Source: Comamonas sp.
Lineage (GTDB): Bacteria; Pseudomonadota; Gammaproteobacteria; Burkholderiales; Burkholderiaceae_C
Length of the DNA: 64,000 bases
Reading direction: 5' to 3'
Assembly (NCBI GenBank): GCA_028690035.1
Contig: JAQVCA010000011.1
Location: 1-64,000 of the forward strand
Under the pieces are notes generated by a model. It ran no database searches. It saw nothing but the letters and a program-made list of their open reading frames with translations, and was not told where the DNA came from. The position numbers were made by a program, and so were the translations under genes. Below are positions 1-9,096 of the stretch, in pieces (within the stretch, counting starts at the first letter, position 1; every line of letters begins with the position of its first letter).

Positions 1-484
1 AAAGCCAAGCTGCGTTGGCGTGTCTCGCACGGTTCGCGCCGCTCTCTCGGCTGGATTCCGCTCAAGGCCAGCGCCCTGAGCTATCGCAATGGGCAGGTTC
101 ACTATCAGGGCAAGGCTTTGTCTTTGTTTCAGGACCCAATTGCAGTACAAGGGCGATAGCGCCGGTAGCTGGGTAAAAGAAGTCAACGAAGCCTACTCAA
201 CGCAAGAGTGCTCTTGCTGCCACGACCGTACTGGCCCGAAGGGGCTGGAGGGTTTGGCTGTGCGCCAGTGGACGTGCGGTGCGTGCCAGACGGTGCATGA
301 CCGCGATACCAATGCGGCCAAGAATATCTTGGCCCGTGGGTTGCTTGCGTTGGAGAGAGAATTTTCCGCTGCGCGGGAGGCGAGAGCCGTTGAAACCGCA
401 GTGAATGAGGTTGCGGGCGCAAGCGCCGCAGCTGGGGCCGGACATGGCCCTCTGGAAGTAGGAATCCCCTTCCAAGTTGCTTAG
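1..484 (+). pseudogene. tnpB: IS200/IS605 family TnpB (OrfB) remnant with internal deletion and frameshift
   Basis: TnpB is the RNA-guided nuclease accessory protein of IS200/IS605 elements. Two pieces of one protein are visible in different frames. From base 1, frame 1 reads KAKLRWRVSHGSRRSLGW and continues to about LSLFQD near base 135, then stops at 157-159. From about base 140, frame 2 reads LQYKGD through the zinc-ribbon (CSCC ... CGAC) and the final RuvC motif HDRDTNAAKNILARG, ending at 484. In intact family members roughly 150 residues lie between these pieces, including the first two RuvC acidic residues, and they are missing here. The protein therefore cannot be an active nuclease. 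The 5' part lies outside the window, and no partner tnpA is seen. Confidence 0.85.
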
Positions 485-535
485 GCAATTTGCAAGGGAA
501 GGATGTCAATGGCACTACAACGAAAGGACGACGCC

Positions 536-1042
536 ATGATTCAAGTTGGAGAAACTCTGCCCGCCTGCACACTGATGGAATACGTAGAGGTGGCCACCGA
601 GGGCTGCAGCCTGGGCCCCAACCCTGTACGACTGCCAGAGGCCCTGGCTGGCAAGACCATCGCACTGTTTGCCGTACCGGGTGCTTTTACGCCCACCTGC
701 TCGGAGCAGCATCTGCCTGGCTACATCGCCCAGGCCGAAGCACTGAAGGCCGCTGGTGCCGATGAAATCTGGTGCCTGGCCGTCAACGATGCTTTTGTGA
801 TGGGCGCCTGGGGCCGCCAGCAACAGGCTACGGGCAAGGTGCGCATGCTGGCCGATGGCGATGCCACGTTTTCCAAGGCCGTGGGCCTGACGCTGGATCT
901 GCATGGCAAAGGCTTGGGGCTGCGCGCGGCGCGTTATTCGATGCTGGTGCGCGATGGCAAGGTCGAGCGCCTGAACATCGAAGCCCCCGGCCAACTGGCC
1001 GTGAGCGATGCCGCCACCATGCTGACCCAGCTGCGTGGCTAA
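536..1042 (+). CDS. Peroxiredoxin of the Prx5 (AhpE/TSA) type
   Basis: Thiol peroxidase that reduces hydrogen peroxide and alkyl hydroperoxides in the cytoplasm, usually with glutathione/glutaredoxin or thioredoxin as donor. The 168-residue protein carries the Prx5 active-site stretch PGAFTPTCSEQHLPG with the peroxidatic cysteine at Cys55. The length is normal for a Prx5. I chose the ATG at 536, giving MIQVGETLP, because AAAGGA lies just upstream; an in-frame ATG at 503 would add an unlikely MSMALQRKDDA leader. The gene stands alone between the tnpB remnant and the convergent hydroxyacyl-CoA dehydrogenase gene, and a long inverted repeat follows immediately as a likely terminator. Confidence 0.93.
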   Translation: MIQVGETLPACTLMEYVEVATEGCSLGPNPVRLPEALAGKTIALFAVPGAFTPTCSEQHLPGYIAQAEALKAAGADEIWCLAVNDAFVMGAWGRQQQATGKVRMLADGDATFSKAVGLTLDLHGKGLGLRAARYSMLVRDGKVERLNIEAPGQLAVSDAATMLTQLRG

Positions 1043-1135
1043 AAAACGATAGCTTCTAGCGCTTGACTGGCAAGGAAATTTAGGCAACTAACCTATGAAA
1101 TCTTTGCTGAGCAAGCGCAAGCAGCTATTGTTTTT
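1042..1135. repeat. Intergenic inverted repeat (TAGCT/AGCGCTT family), probable bidirectional terminator
   Basis: Two 24-base arms, 1042-1065 and 1112-1135, are inverted copies with about three mismatches. Each contains an AAAAAC-N-ATAGCT block followed by GCGCTTG. The element fills the gap between the convergent peroxiredoxin gene (stop at 1042) and the hydroxyacyl-CoA dehydrogenase gene (stop at 1142). The A/T tails on both sides suit a two-way terminator. Related copies occur elsewhere in the window. Confidence 0.8.
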
Positions 1136-1141
1136 GCTTCG

Positions 1142-2665
1142 TCACACCTCGGCGTGGCCCATGCTCAGGCCCAGGGCGCCTCGGCGGTGCAGCCAAGGGC
1201 TGGGGCGGTAGCGCGGGTCGCCATACACCGACTGCATATGGCGCAGCACCTGCACCAAGCGCTCCGGCCCCCAGCGGTCGCCCATCGCCAAAGGCCCCAG
1301 CGGGTAGCCCAGGCCCAGGGTGACGCCGGTTTCCAAGTCCTGCGGGCTGCAGATGCGCTGCTGGCACATATCGGCGGCAATGTTGACGATGGTGGCCAGC
1401 ACGCGCTGGGTGACAAAGCCCGCGCTGTCGCGCACCACGCTCACGGCCTTGCCATCGCGCGCAAACAGGGCGTGGGCCGCGTCGCGCATTGCAGCGCATG
1501 TGGCCGGGTTGGTGACCAGCACCCGGCGGCGCGTGGCACTGTCCTCCACCAACAGATCGATGCCCAGCGCGCGCGTGGCATCCAGCTGCTCGGCCACCGC
1601 TGCGCTGGTCACATCCCAGCCCAGCGGGGCGACCACGATCAGCGCCTGCGCCGAGGGCGTGGCGCCCGTTTCCAGCTGCGCGCCCAGATCGCGCAGCAGC
1701 TGGCACAACTCGGCGTAGCGCGTGGCACGCGGCGAGACCCACACTGGCGGCAGGCTGGCCACGCAGGGCACGGCAGGCTCGGGCGGCAGCTGGGCCACAC
1801 CGCCTTCGTAGCGGTAAAAGCCCTGACCCACTTTTTTGCCCACCATGCCACCGGCCAAGCGCTGCGCGGTGATGACGTTGGGGCGAAAGCGCGGCTCGTC
1901 GTAGTACTGGCGGTAGATGGCTTCCATCACCGGATGGGACACATCCAACGCCGTCAGGTCGAGCAACTCAAAGGGGCCGAGGCGAAAGCCCACCTGATCG
2001 CGCAGGATGCGGTCGATGGTGGCGAAGTCGGCAACGCCTTCGCTCACGATGCGCAGCGCCTCGGTGATGTAACCGCGCCCGGCGTGGTTGACGATAAAGC
2101 CCGGCGTATCCTGCGCCTGCACCGGCTGGTGGCCCCACTGGCGCGCGGCCTGGGCTAAGGCGGTGCAGATGGCGGGATCGGTCTTCAGGCCAGCAATCAC
2201 CTCCACCACCTTCATCAGCGGCACGGGGTTGAAAAAATGCAGACCCGCAAAGCGCTCGGGGTGCTGCAGGCTGGCGGCAATTTGCGTCACCGACAGCGAC
2301 GAGGTGTTGCTCACCAGCACGGCATCGGGTGCCACCACCGCTTCAAGCTGGGCAAACACGGCCTGCTTGATGTCCAGACGCTCCACGATGGCTTCGACCA
2401 CCAAGCGGCAGTCTTTCAGCGCCGCCATGTCGGTGACGGGCTGCAGGCGGGCAGTCCAGGCGTGCAGCTGCTCCTCGGTGATGCGGCCTTTGTCCTGCAG
2501 GCGCTGCCACTGCGCTTGCACGGCGCTGCGTGCTGCCTCCGCGGCACCGCTGTGGGCATCAAACAGCAGCACCTGGCAGCCACCCTGGGCGGCAATCTGG
2601 GCAATGCCCCGGCCCATGGCACCGGTGCCAACCAGACCGACGAGGGGATAAATGGGTGTAGTCAT
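1142..2665 (-). CDS. paaH: 3-hydroxyacyl-CoA dehydrogenase of phenylacetate degradation (PaaH/PaaC type)
   Basis: NAD-dependent enzyme that oxidises 3-hydroxyadipyl-CoA to 3-oxoadipyl-CoA in the lower phenylacetate pathway. The 507-residue protein has an N-terminal Rossmann motif GLVGTGAMGRGIAQIAAQGG, then the 3-hydroxyacyl-CoA dehydrogenase core (SNTSSLSVTQIA, GLHFFNPVPLMKVVEVI, DTPGFIVN) and a second C-terminal dehydrogenase helical domain (DSAGFVTQRVLATIVN), the two-domain layout typical of PaaH. The start at 2665 (MTTPIYPLVG) has GGAAATTTCT upstream; the longer frame to 2728 has no plausible start region. It is the last gene of the unit that begins with the TetR gene at 10967, 59 bases after the binding-protein gene. 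Confidence 0.92.
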   Translation of the reverse strand: MTTPIYPLVGLVGTGAMGRGIAQIAAQGGCQVLLFDAHSGAAEAARSAVQAQWQRLQDKGRITEEQLHAWTARLQPVTDMAALKDCRLVVEAIVERLDIKQAVFAQLEAVVAPDAVLVSNTSSLSVTQIAASLQHPERFAGLHFFNPVPLMKVVEVIAGLKTDPAICTALAQAARQWGHQPVQAQDTPGFIVNHAGRGYITEALRIVSEGVADFATIDRILRDQVGFRLGPFELLDLTALDVSHPVMEAIYRQYYDEPRFRPNVITAQRLAGGMVGKKVGQGFYRYEGGVAQLPPEPAVPCVASLPPVWVSPRATRYAELCQLLRDLGAQLETGATPSAQALIVVAPLGWDVTSAAVAEQLDATRALGIDLLVEDSATRRRVLVTNPATCAAMRDAAHALFARDGKAVSVVRDSAGFVTQRVLATIVNIAADMCQQRICSPQDLETGVTLGLGYPLGPLAMGDRWGPERLVQVLRHMQSVYGDPRYRPSPWLHRRGALGLSMGHAEV

Positions 2666-2724
2666 AGAAATTTCCGTTCGACTGCTGTGCGCAGACGAGC
2701 GCACACAACCTAAAAAAACTGGAT

Positions 2725-3870
2725 TCAACGAGCGAAGCTGCCATCCTTGCTGAGCATGAGCAGATCGACAAAGCGACCCGAACTGTGCTGGCGCGCCGAC
2801 AGGCGGATGGGGTAGCCGCCCAGGCTGAGCTGCATACCCTCCATGGCATGGATTAGGCTGGCACGGGTGGGCTGGGGCCCGGCGCGCTGCAGCGCCTCCA
2901 CCAAGAATTTGGCCGATAAAAAGCCCTCCATCTGGCTGAAGGTGAACTCTTGAAGGCCCTGGGCTTTGGCCAGACGCTGAAACTCGCGCGTCAGCTCCAG
3001 ACCTGCGCTCCAGGGCGGTGGCACCACCTGCGACACCACCACACCGCGCGCGCGCTCACCCAGCCCCTGTGCCAGCTGTACGTTGCTGATCACCGATAGC
3101 ACGTAAAACAGCGTCGGGCGCCCAGTGGCCTGGTACGCCGCGATGAAATCCACGCTGGGCTTGCCCGCGCTGATCACGATCACCGCCTTGGGGTGGTGCT
3201 GGCCCACATGGGCCACCGCCTGCGCCAGGTTGGAGCCGTTGACCTGCAGGGGCGCTGTGGCCAGCAATTGCACATTCAGCTCGCGTGCCGAGGCCTGCAG
3301 CGCTGCCAGGCCACCCAGACCAAAGGGGTTGTCCAGATACACCGCCGCTACGCTGCGCAGTCCCACCGAGGCCAGATGCCGCAGCATGGCGTGCAGCTCG
3401 GTGGCGTACCCTGCCTTGATGTTGAACACGTAGCGCAGCTCGGGCTTGCGCAGCTCCTCCGCGCCGGTGAAGGGCGCAATCAGCGGCACCCCGGTTTGCT
3501 CGGCCAGCGCCATGCCCGCCAGGGCCGGGGGCGTACCTGCGTACTGAAACAGCGCCAGCACCTTGGCTTCGTTGATGAAGTGGCGCGTGTTGGCTTCGGC
3601 CTTTTTGGGGTCGTAGGCATCGTCCAGCGCCAGCACGCGGATCTTGCGCCCGCGCACCCCGCCTTGGGCGTTGATGTGATCGAAGCACAGGCTCGCGCCC
3701 TGGCGCACTTCGCGCGTGATGCCCTCCAGCGGGCCCGAGAGCTGGCACGACTGCCCGAGCAGGATTTCCGTATCGCTCACCCCCGGGGAGGCGGCGCTTT
3801 GGGCCCACGCCAGCGGTGTGCCCAGCGAGCACAGCACAGCGGCCAAGCCGCGGCGACGCAGTAGAACCAT
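2725..3870 (-). CDS. Branched-chain amino-acid/aromatic-acid type ABC transporter substrate-binding protein (second copy)
   Basis: Periplasmic receptor of the Leu/Ile/Val-binding (Peripla_BP_6) family. The 381-residue precursor begins MVLLRRRGLAAVL and has a signal peptide ending near AWAQSA. The mature part contains EILLGQSCQLSGPLEGI and INAQGGVRGRKIRVLALDDAYDP, which are characteristic of the family. The start at 3870 is fixed by a strong GAAGGAGAT six bases upstream. It lies between livF and paaH in a unit that already has a binding protein (7857-9011), so the importer may have two receptors of different specificity. An aromatic acid ligand is inferred from context, not from binding residues. 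Confidence 0.88.
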   Translation of the reverse strand: MVLLRRRGLAAVLCSLGTPLAWAQSAASPGVSDTEILLGQSCQLSGPLEGITREVRQGASLCFDHINAQGGVRGRKIRVLALDDAYDPKKAEANTRHFINEAKVLALFQYAGTPPALAGMALAEQTGVPLIAPFTGAEELRKPELRYVFNIKAGYATELHAMLRHLASVGLRSVAAVYLDNPFGLGGLAALQASARELNVQLLATAPLQVNGSNLAQAVAHVGQHHPKAVIVISAGKPSVDFIAAYQATGRPTLFYVLSVISNVQLAQGLGERARGVVVSQVVPPPWSAGLELTREFQRLAKAQGLQEFTFSQMEGFLSAKFLVEALQRAGPQPTRASLIHAMEGMQLSLGGYPIRLSARQHSSGRFVDLLMLSKDGSFAR

Positions 3871-3949
3871 GAACCATCTCCTTCGCAACGACCTAGCGCT
3901 AGCGCCCCGTCGGCATCCAGCCTCTAGCCTCTTGTAAAACTACCAATAA

Positions 3950-4031
3950 GATAGCTTGTCGCGCCTTTTATGCAAAGGGTTCAGCAATAAATTGCATGAA
4001 TACACATGCATATAAAGCGCAAAAAGCTATC
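3950..4031. repeat. Intergenic inverted repeat of the TAGCT family inside an operon
   Basis: Imperfect inverted arms GATAGCTTGTCGCG...TTATGCA (from 3950) and TGCATATAAAGCGC...GCTATC (to 4031) flank a short centre. The element sits within the 198-base gap between the end of livF (4069) and the start of the second binding-protein gene (3870). It may adjust or reduce read-through between them. Nothing else was recognised in this gap. Confidence 0.65.
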
Positions 4032-4068
4032 AAATCAGAAGCAACCCACCCCTATGGGTGGTTTCCAC

Positions 4069-4836
4069 CTACGACGATGCGGACTCTGGCTGCGCCTTGG
4101 CGCCCATGCCCAGGTAGGTGTCGATGATGCGGCGGTCGTGCAGCAGGTCTTGCGCCTGGCCCGACAGCGCCACGGCGCCCATCTCCAGCACATAGGCGCG
4201 GTCGGCCACCTGCAGCGCGGCACGCGCGTTTTGCTCGACCAGCAGCACCGAGACGCCATGGCGGCGCAGCGAGGCCACCACCTGCAGCACCTCGCGGGTG
4301 ATGAGGGGGGCCAGGCCCAGTGAGGGCTCATCGAGCATGAGCAGGCGCGGGCGCGCCATCAGCGCACGGCCAATGGCCAGCATCTGGCGCTCACCGCCCG
4401 ACAGCGTGGACGAGATCTGCAAACGCCGCTCACCCAGGCGCGGGAAGATGTCGAACACTTCCTGCATGCGCTGCGCCTGATCGCGCTGGCCACGGCGCCA
4501 GCGTGAAAAGCCGCCCAGCAGCAGGTTGTCTTCGATGGTCATCTCGCCAAACAGCTCGCGCTTTTCGGGCACCAAGCCGATGCCTTGCGCCACCATGGTC
4601 TCCACGCTGGGGCGGGCAATATGCTGACCTTCCCAGCTGATGACACCCTTGGAGGGCAGCAGCCCCATGGCGGCGCTGAGCAGCGTGGTTTTGCCCGCGC
4701 CATTGGGGCCGATGACGGTGACGATCTCACCTTCGTGCACATCCAAATTCACCTCGTGCACGGCTTCCACCGGGCCGTAGGAAACGCAGATGCCCTGCAA
4801 CTGCAGCAAAGGGGTACGTGGTGTGGCTGTGCTCAT
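4069..4836 (-). CDS. livF: LivF-type ABC transporter ATP-binding protein
   Basis: Cytoplasmic ATPase subunit of a branched-chain-amino-acid-family importer. The 255-residue protein has Walker A GPNGAGKTTL near residue 44, the Q-loop region LVPEKRELFGEMTIEDNL, signature LSGGERQML, Walker B LLMLDEPSLGLAP and H-region LLVEQNARAAL. The LVPEkReLF...M(T/S)VeENL sequence distinguishes LivF from LivG. Its ATG overlaps the stop of the upstream livMG gene as ATGA, so the two are translationally coupled. In this context it probably powers uptake of phenylacetate or a related carboxylate. Confidence 0.93.
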   Translation of the reverse strand: MSTATPRTPLLQLQGICVSYGPVEAVHEVNLDVHEGEIVTVIGPNGAGKTTLLSAAMGLLPSKGVISWEGQHIARPSVETMVAQGIGLVPEKRELFGEMTIEDNLLLGGFSRWRRGQRDQAQRMQEVFDIFPRLGERRLQISSTLSGGERQMLAIGRALMARPRLLMLDEPSLGLAPLITREVLQVVASLRRHGVSVLLVEQNARAALQVADRAYVLEMGAVALSGQAQDLLHDRRIIDTYLGMGAKAQPESASS

Positions 4837-6734
4837 TTGGTGATCCCCGCTGCCAGGTCGTCAGCACCGCCCAGGTAGGCGTCCAGCACGCGCTGGTTGT
4901 TTTGAATTTCCGTCGGCGTGCCTGTCGCAATCACGGTGCCAAATTCGAGCACGGTGATGCGGTCGGCCAGGTTCATGACGAACTCCATATCGTGCTCCAC
5001 CACCAGAATGCCCAGGCCTTCGGCGCGCAGTTGCGTGAGCAAGTCGGCCAGGGCGCGTTTTTCCAGGTGGCGCAGACCGGCAGCGGGTTCATCCAGCAGC
5101 AGCACCGCAGGTTGACCGGCCAGGGCGCGGGCAATTTCCACAATGCGTTGCTGGCCCAGCGCCAGCGAGGCAGCGGGCACATCGGCAAACGCGCCCAGGC
5201 CGCAGCGCTCGATTTGGCGGCGTGCTTCGGCCAGCAAGGCGGCCTCTTCGCCACGGTCTAGGCGCAGCATGGATGCAATCCAGCCCTTGTGCGCGCGGCG
5301 GTGTGCGCCCAAAGCGACGTTTTCCACCACGCTGCGCTGACCCAGCAGGCGCACGTGCTGGAAGGTGCGGCCCAGGCCCAGCGCGGCAAAGTCGCGCGAG
5401 GGGCTCTTGCCCATGACCTTGTCCATGAGGCGCACATCGCCCTCGGTGGGATCGTCCACGCCCGAGATCATGTTGAAGAACGTGCTCTTGCCCGCGCCGT
5501 TGGGGCCAATCAGGGCATGCACCTCACCGGCCTTGATGCGCATGGAAACATCGTTGTTGGCTACCAAGCCGCCAAAGCGCTTGGTCACGTTTTTGGCTTC
5601 CAAAATCACCGAACCGCTGGCAGGCAAGGTGCGCTGTTCCAGGACGGCTGCGCTCTTGGGTGGGGACACTTTGCTGGGGCGCAGCAAGCGGTTAGATAGG
5701 CGCTGCAGCGTAGGCCACATGCCTTCGGCAAAGCGTTGCAGCACAAAGATCATCAGCAGGCCAAAGACCACCACCTCAAAGTTGCCGCTGGTGCCCAGCA
5801 GCGAGGGCAGCACGTCTTGCAGCTTTTGCTTGAGCAAGGTGATCACCGTGGCACCCAGCACCGCGCCCCACAGGTGGCCAGCGCCACCGACCACGGCCAT
5901 GAACAGGTATTCAATACCAATGTTCAGGTTGAACGGTGTGGGGTTGACGAAGCGCTGCATGTGCGCATACAGCCAGCCGGACACCGCTGCCAGCAAAGCT
6001 GCCAGCACAAACAGCTTGATGCGGTAGTGCGCGGTATCGACACCCATGGACTCGGCCATGACGCGGCCCCCCTTGAGCGCCCGAATGGCGCGGCCTTCAC
6101 GCGAATCGAGCAGGTTGTTCATCAGCCACATCGACACCAGCAGCACGGCCCAAATGAGCACGCCCAGCACGCGCGGGTCGGCCAGGGAATAGCCAACAAT
6201 GGTCAAGGGCGGCACGCCGGTAATGCCGGTTTGACCACCCAAGAACTGCATGTTGCCAAACAGGTAGTACAGGCTCAGGCTCCAGGCCATCGTACACAGC
6301 GGCAGGTAGTGGCCCGAGAGCTTGAGCGTGACCGAGCCTAGGCCCCAAGCAACGACAAACGTCAGCACCAGGCCCAGCGCCAACCCGACCCAAGGCAGGC
6401 CGCCCATGCCCACCAGGCCGCTGAGCGCTTGCACCGCCGCTGGCGAGGTGCAGGCCCAGGCGGTGGCGTAAGCGCCAATGCCCACAAACGCAGCCTGGCC
6501 AAACGAGGTCATACCGCCCACACCGGTGAGCATGACCAGCCCCACGGCAACGATGGAGTACAGGCCGATGTAGCTCATCACCACCACGGTGAATTCGGGC
6601 AAAAACCCCCAGGTGATGGCCAGCAGCGCCACGGCCACGGCAGTGAGCTGCGTGCGCGTGAGCAGGCCCGATGCCGCCGCAGGAGCCGACGCGACCGCAG
6701 AAGCGGTCGATGGAGTTGAAGTGGGCGCGCTCAT
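4833..6734 (-). CDS. Fused LivM permease and LivG ATP-binding protein
   Basis: One 633-residue polypeptide combines two subunits that are separate in Escherichia coli. Residues about 20-340 form a multi-span LivM-like inner-membrane permease (GLYSIVAVGLVMLTGVGGMTSFGQAAFVGIG is a typical LivM stretch). From about residue 370 there is a LivG-type ATPase with Walker A GPNGAGKSTFFNMISG near residue 407, signature LALGQQRIVEIARAL, Walker B VLLLDEPAAGL and H-loop VVEHDMEFVM. The start at 6734 (MSAPTSTPS) overlaps the livH stop as ATGA and has GGAGGACGAGG ahead of it. The fusion fixes the permease-ATPase stoichiometry for these two subunits. It ends in an ATGA overlap with livF. Confidence 0.93.
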   Translation of the reverse strand: MSAPTSTPSTASAVASAPAAASGLLTRTQLTAVAVALLAITWGFLPEFTVVVMSYIGLYSIVAVGLVMLTGVGGMTSFGQAAFVGIGAYATAWACTSPAAVQALSGLVGMGGLPWVGLALGLVLTFVVAWGLGSVTLKLSGHYLPLCTMAWSLSLYYLFGNMQFLGGQTGITGVPPLTIVGYSLADPRVLGVLIWAVLLVSMWLMNNLLDSREGRAIRALKGGRVMAESMGVDTAHYRIKLFVLAALLAAVSGWLYAHMQRFVNPTPFNLNIGIEYLFMAVVGGAGHLWGAVLGATVITLLKQKLQDVLPSLLGTSGNFEVVVFGLLMIFVLQRFAEGMWPTLQRLSNRLLRPSKVSPPKSAAVLEQRTLPASGSVILEAKNVTKRFGGLVANNDVSMRIKAGEVHALIGPNGAGKSTFFNMISGVDDPTEGDVRLMDKVMGKSPSRDFAALGLGRTFQHVRLLGQRSVVENVALGAHRRAHKGWIASMLRLDRGEEAALLAEARRQIERCGLGAFADVPAASLALGQQRIVEIARALAGQPAVLLLDEPAAGLRHLEKRALADLLTQLRAEGLGILVVEHDMEFVMNLADRITVLEFGTVIATGTPTEIQNNQRVLDAYLGGADDLAAGITK

Positions 6735-7759
6735 TCCTCGTCCTCCACATGGCGGCTGTTGAGCGAACGCCACCACAGCACCGGAATAATCAGTGTGAAC
6801 ACCAAAACCTCTTTGTAGGCACTGGCCCAAAAGGATGAAAACGATTCCAACTGGCCCACCAGCAAAGCGCCCAGCAGCGCCAGCGGATAGCTGGCCAGCC
6901 CGCCCACAATGGCGGCCACGAAGCCTTTGAGGCCGATCAAAAAGCCGGTGTCGTAGTACACCGTGGTCAAAGGCGCAATCAGCAAACCCGAAACCGCGCC
7001 AATCAACGCGGCCAAGGCAAAGCTCACGTCGCCCGACAGGTCGGTCGGAATGCCCATCAAACGTGCACCCACGCGGTTGATTGCGGTGGCACGCAGTGCC
7101 TTGCCCACCATGGAACGCTCGAAAAACACAAACAGCAGCAGCACCAGCACCAGCGTCACGCCCAGCACGACCAAAGACTGACCGGAAATCGTCATGGAGC
7201 CCAGCTCAAAACGCGCCTCAGAAAACGGCGTCGTACGGGAGCCTTCAGCACCAAAAAACAGCAAGCCTGCGCCCACCAGCACACCGTGCAAGGCGACGGC
7301 CACAATCAACAAAATCAGCACCGAGGCATCGGCCAATGGGCGGAACACCAAGCGGTACAACAGTGGCCCCAATGGGGTAATCAATACCAGTGTGGTCAAC
7401 GTCTGCAGCCACAACGATTGCGGACGCAGCCCCAGCACCAGTGCTGTCGCCAGCAACGGCAAGCCCAGGCACCAGAACGCGGTGGCGACCCAGTTCACAT
7501 CGACGCCTTGTTTCCAGCGCCAACCTTCCACCACCAACACCACCAAGGCCAAGGTCAGCAGCAGCCACAACGTGGCTGGGGTCGCCCCCGTCTGCAACAT
7601 GACCATGGTCAAAGCGCCAAAAGCCACAAACTCACCCTGCGGAATAAAAATCACGCGGGTGACGGAAAACACCAGGACCAGCGCCAACGCCATCAGGCCG
7701 TACACGGCTCCGTTGACGATGCCGTCCTGCCCCAGCAGCAGGGCAATCTGGAAATCCAT
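6731..7759 (-). CDS. livH: LivH-type ABC transporter inner-membrane permease
   Basis: Permease subunit of the Liv-type importer. The 342-residue protein is largely hydrophobic. Its N-terminal GIVNGAVYGLMALALVLVF is typical of LivH (family pattern G...GaiYaLiALGltLi), followed by IPQGEFVAFGA, and it carries a loop with SMVGKALRATAINRVGARLMGI, the EAA-like motif that contacts the ATPase. The ATG at 7759 (MDFQIALLLG) has AAAGACGAAT upstream; the longer frame to 7822 adds a charged non-homologous leader. It is somewhat longer than the usual 290-310 residues, with an extra hydrophobic segment in the middle. It is coupled to livMG by an ATGA overlap. Confidence 0.92.
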   Translation of the reverse strand: MDFQIALLLGQDGIVNGAVYGLMALALVLVFSVTRVIFIPQGEFVAFGALTMVMLQTGATPATLWLLLTLALVVLVVEGWRWKQGVDVNWVATAFWCLGLPLLATALVLGLRPQSLWLQTLTTLVLITPLGPLLYRLVFRPLADASVLILLIVAVALHGVLVGAGLLFFGAEGSRTTPFSEARFELGSMTISGQSLVVLGVTLVLVLLLFVFFERSMVGKALRATAINRVGARLMGIPTDLSGDVSFALAALIGAVSGLLIAPLTTVYYDTGFLIGLKGFVAAIVGGLASYPLALLGALLVGQLESFSSFWASAYKEVLVFTLIIPVLWWRSLNSRHVEDEE

Positions 7760-7856
7760 ATTCGTCTTTCTTTTTGCAATCCAAACAGCCCCAGGGGCAC
7801 AGCAGTCCCTGGGAGCTCGCAACCTATGGATGCCCCTGTATTACCGTTTCAGGCAA

Positions 7857-9011
7857 TCAGGGCTGGTACTTCCAGGTGCCGTTTTCAATTTTCACCATCA
7901 CACGGGCGCGCTGATCCAGCCCCAAGTGGTCGGTGGGCGACATGGTGAAGATGCCGTGTGCACCCGGCACCTCTTTGAGGCCTTCCAGCGCATCGCGCAT
8001 GGCCACGCGGAACTCGGGCGTACCAGGTTTGGCCTTTTTCAGGGCCTCTGGCACAGCAGCGGCCATGAGCACACCGGTGTCCCAGCCGTGCGCACCAAAG
8101 GTGGAAACGCTGCCTTTGCCATGGGCGGCTTCGTAGGCTTTCACATACGCCACGGCAGAGGCTTTGACCGGGTGGCTGTCGGGCAGCTGATCGGCCACCA
8201 GCACGGGGCCTGCAGGCAGCAGTGTGCCTTCGACGTCTTTACCGCCCACGCGCAAGAAGTCGGCGTTGGCCACGCCGTGGGTCTGGTAGTACTTGCCAGC
8301 GAAGCCACGCTCTTTCAGCGCTTTTTGCGGCAGGGCAGCGGGCGTGCCGGAGCCAGCAATCAAGATGGCATCGGGCTTGGCCGCCATGATCTTGAGCACT
8401 TGACCGGTGACGGAGGTGTCGGTGCGGCTGTAGCGCTCATTGGCCACAATTTTCAGTTTTTTCAGCTCAGCGGCCTTGGAAAATTCGCTGTACCAGCCTT
8501 CGCCGTAGGCATCAGAAAAACCGATGAAGGCCACGTTTTTGGCACCCGACGCAGCCATGTGCTCGGCAATGGCCAACGACATCATGATGTCGTTTTGCGG
8601 GGTCTTGAACACCCACTTGCGCTTGTCGTCCATAGGCTCGACGATGCGCGCCGAAGCGGCCATAGAGATCATGGGCGTCTTGGTTTCAGCGGCCACGTCG
8701 ATCATGGCCAAGGAGACCGGTGAAGTGCTGGAGCCCAGCACGATGTCCACCTTGTTTTCACTGATGAGCTTGCGCATGTTGGACACGCCATTGGTGGTGT
8801 CCGAGGCATCATCGAGCACGATGTAGTTGATCTTCTCGCCCGCAATTTCTTTGGGCATCAGGGCAATGGTGTTTTTCTCGGGAATGCCCAGCGAAGCCGC
8901 CGGGCCAGTGGCCGAAACCGTGACGCCGACGTTGATGTCGGCCAGGGCCATACCGCTGGTTGCCAGCAAGCAAGCGGTTGCTAAAGTTGAAAGGGTCAGT
9001 CGTTTTGTCAT
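7857..9011 (-). CDS. ABC transporter substrate-binding protein, Leu/Ile/Val-binding family
   Basis: Periplasmic receptor of the adjacent Liv-type importer. The 384-residue precursor starts MTKRLTLSTLATACLLATSGMA with a signal peptide cleaved after about ALA. It contains INVGVTVSATGPAASLGIPEKN and a ligand-cleft stretch LGSSTSPVSLAMIDVAAETKTP. Several relatives in aromatic-degradation clusters are thought to bind aromatic acids, and I infer a similar role from the paa context. The start at 9011 is preceded by AAGGAGACAACG. It lies 85 bases downstream of the thiolase gene and 97 bases upstream of livH. Confidence 0.92.
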   Translation of the reverse strand: MTKRLTLSTLATACLLATSGMALADINVGVTVSATGPAASLGIPEKNTIALMPKEIAGEKINYIVLDDASDTTNGVSNMRKLISENKVDIVLGSSTSPVSLAMIDVAAETKTPMISMAASARIVEPMDDKRKWVFKTPQNDIMMSLAIAEHMAASGAKNVAFIGFSDAYGEGWYSEFSKAAELKKLKIVANERYSRTDTSVTGQVLKIMAAKPDAILIAGSGTPAALPQKALKERGFAGKYYQTHGVANADFLRVGGKDVEGTLLPAGPVLVADQLPDSHPVKASAVAYVKAYEAAHGKGSVSTFGAHGWDTGVLMAAAVPEALKKAKPGTPEFRVAMRDALEGLKEVPGAHGIFTMSPTDHLGLDQRARVMVKIENGTWKYQP

Positions 9012-9096
9012 CGTTGTCTCCTTGTTGTGGGTCATTGAAAGTGTTGACGAGGCACACAGACCGCCGCCGCATGTCTGCGGCGACAGACCGGGTTCT

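Noticed and set aside
7194-8723. Open frame of 509 codons on the plus strand across livH and the binding-protein gene
   Set aside because: Antisense shadow spanning two recognised genes; composition is low-complexity and no start site is credible.
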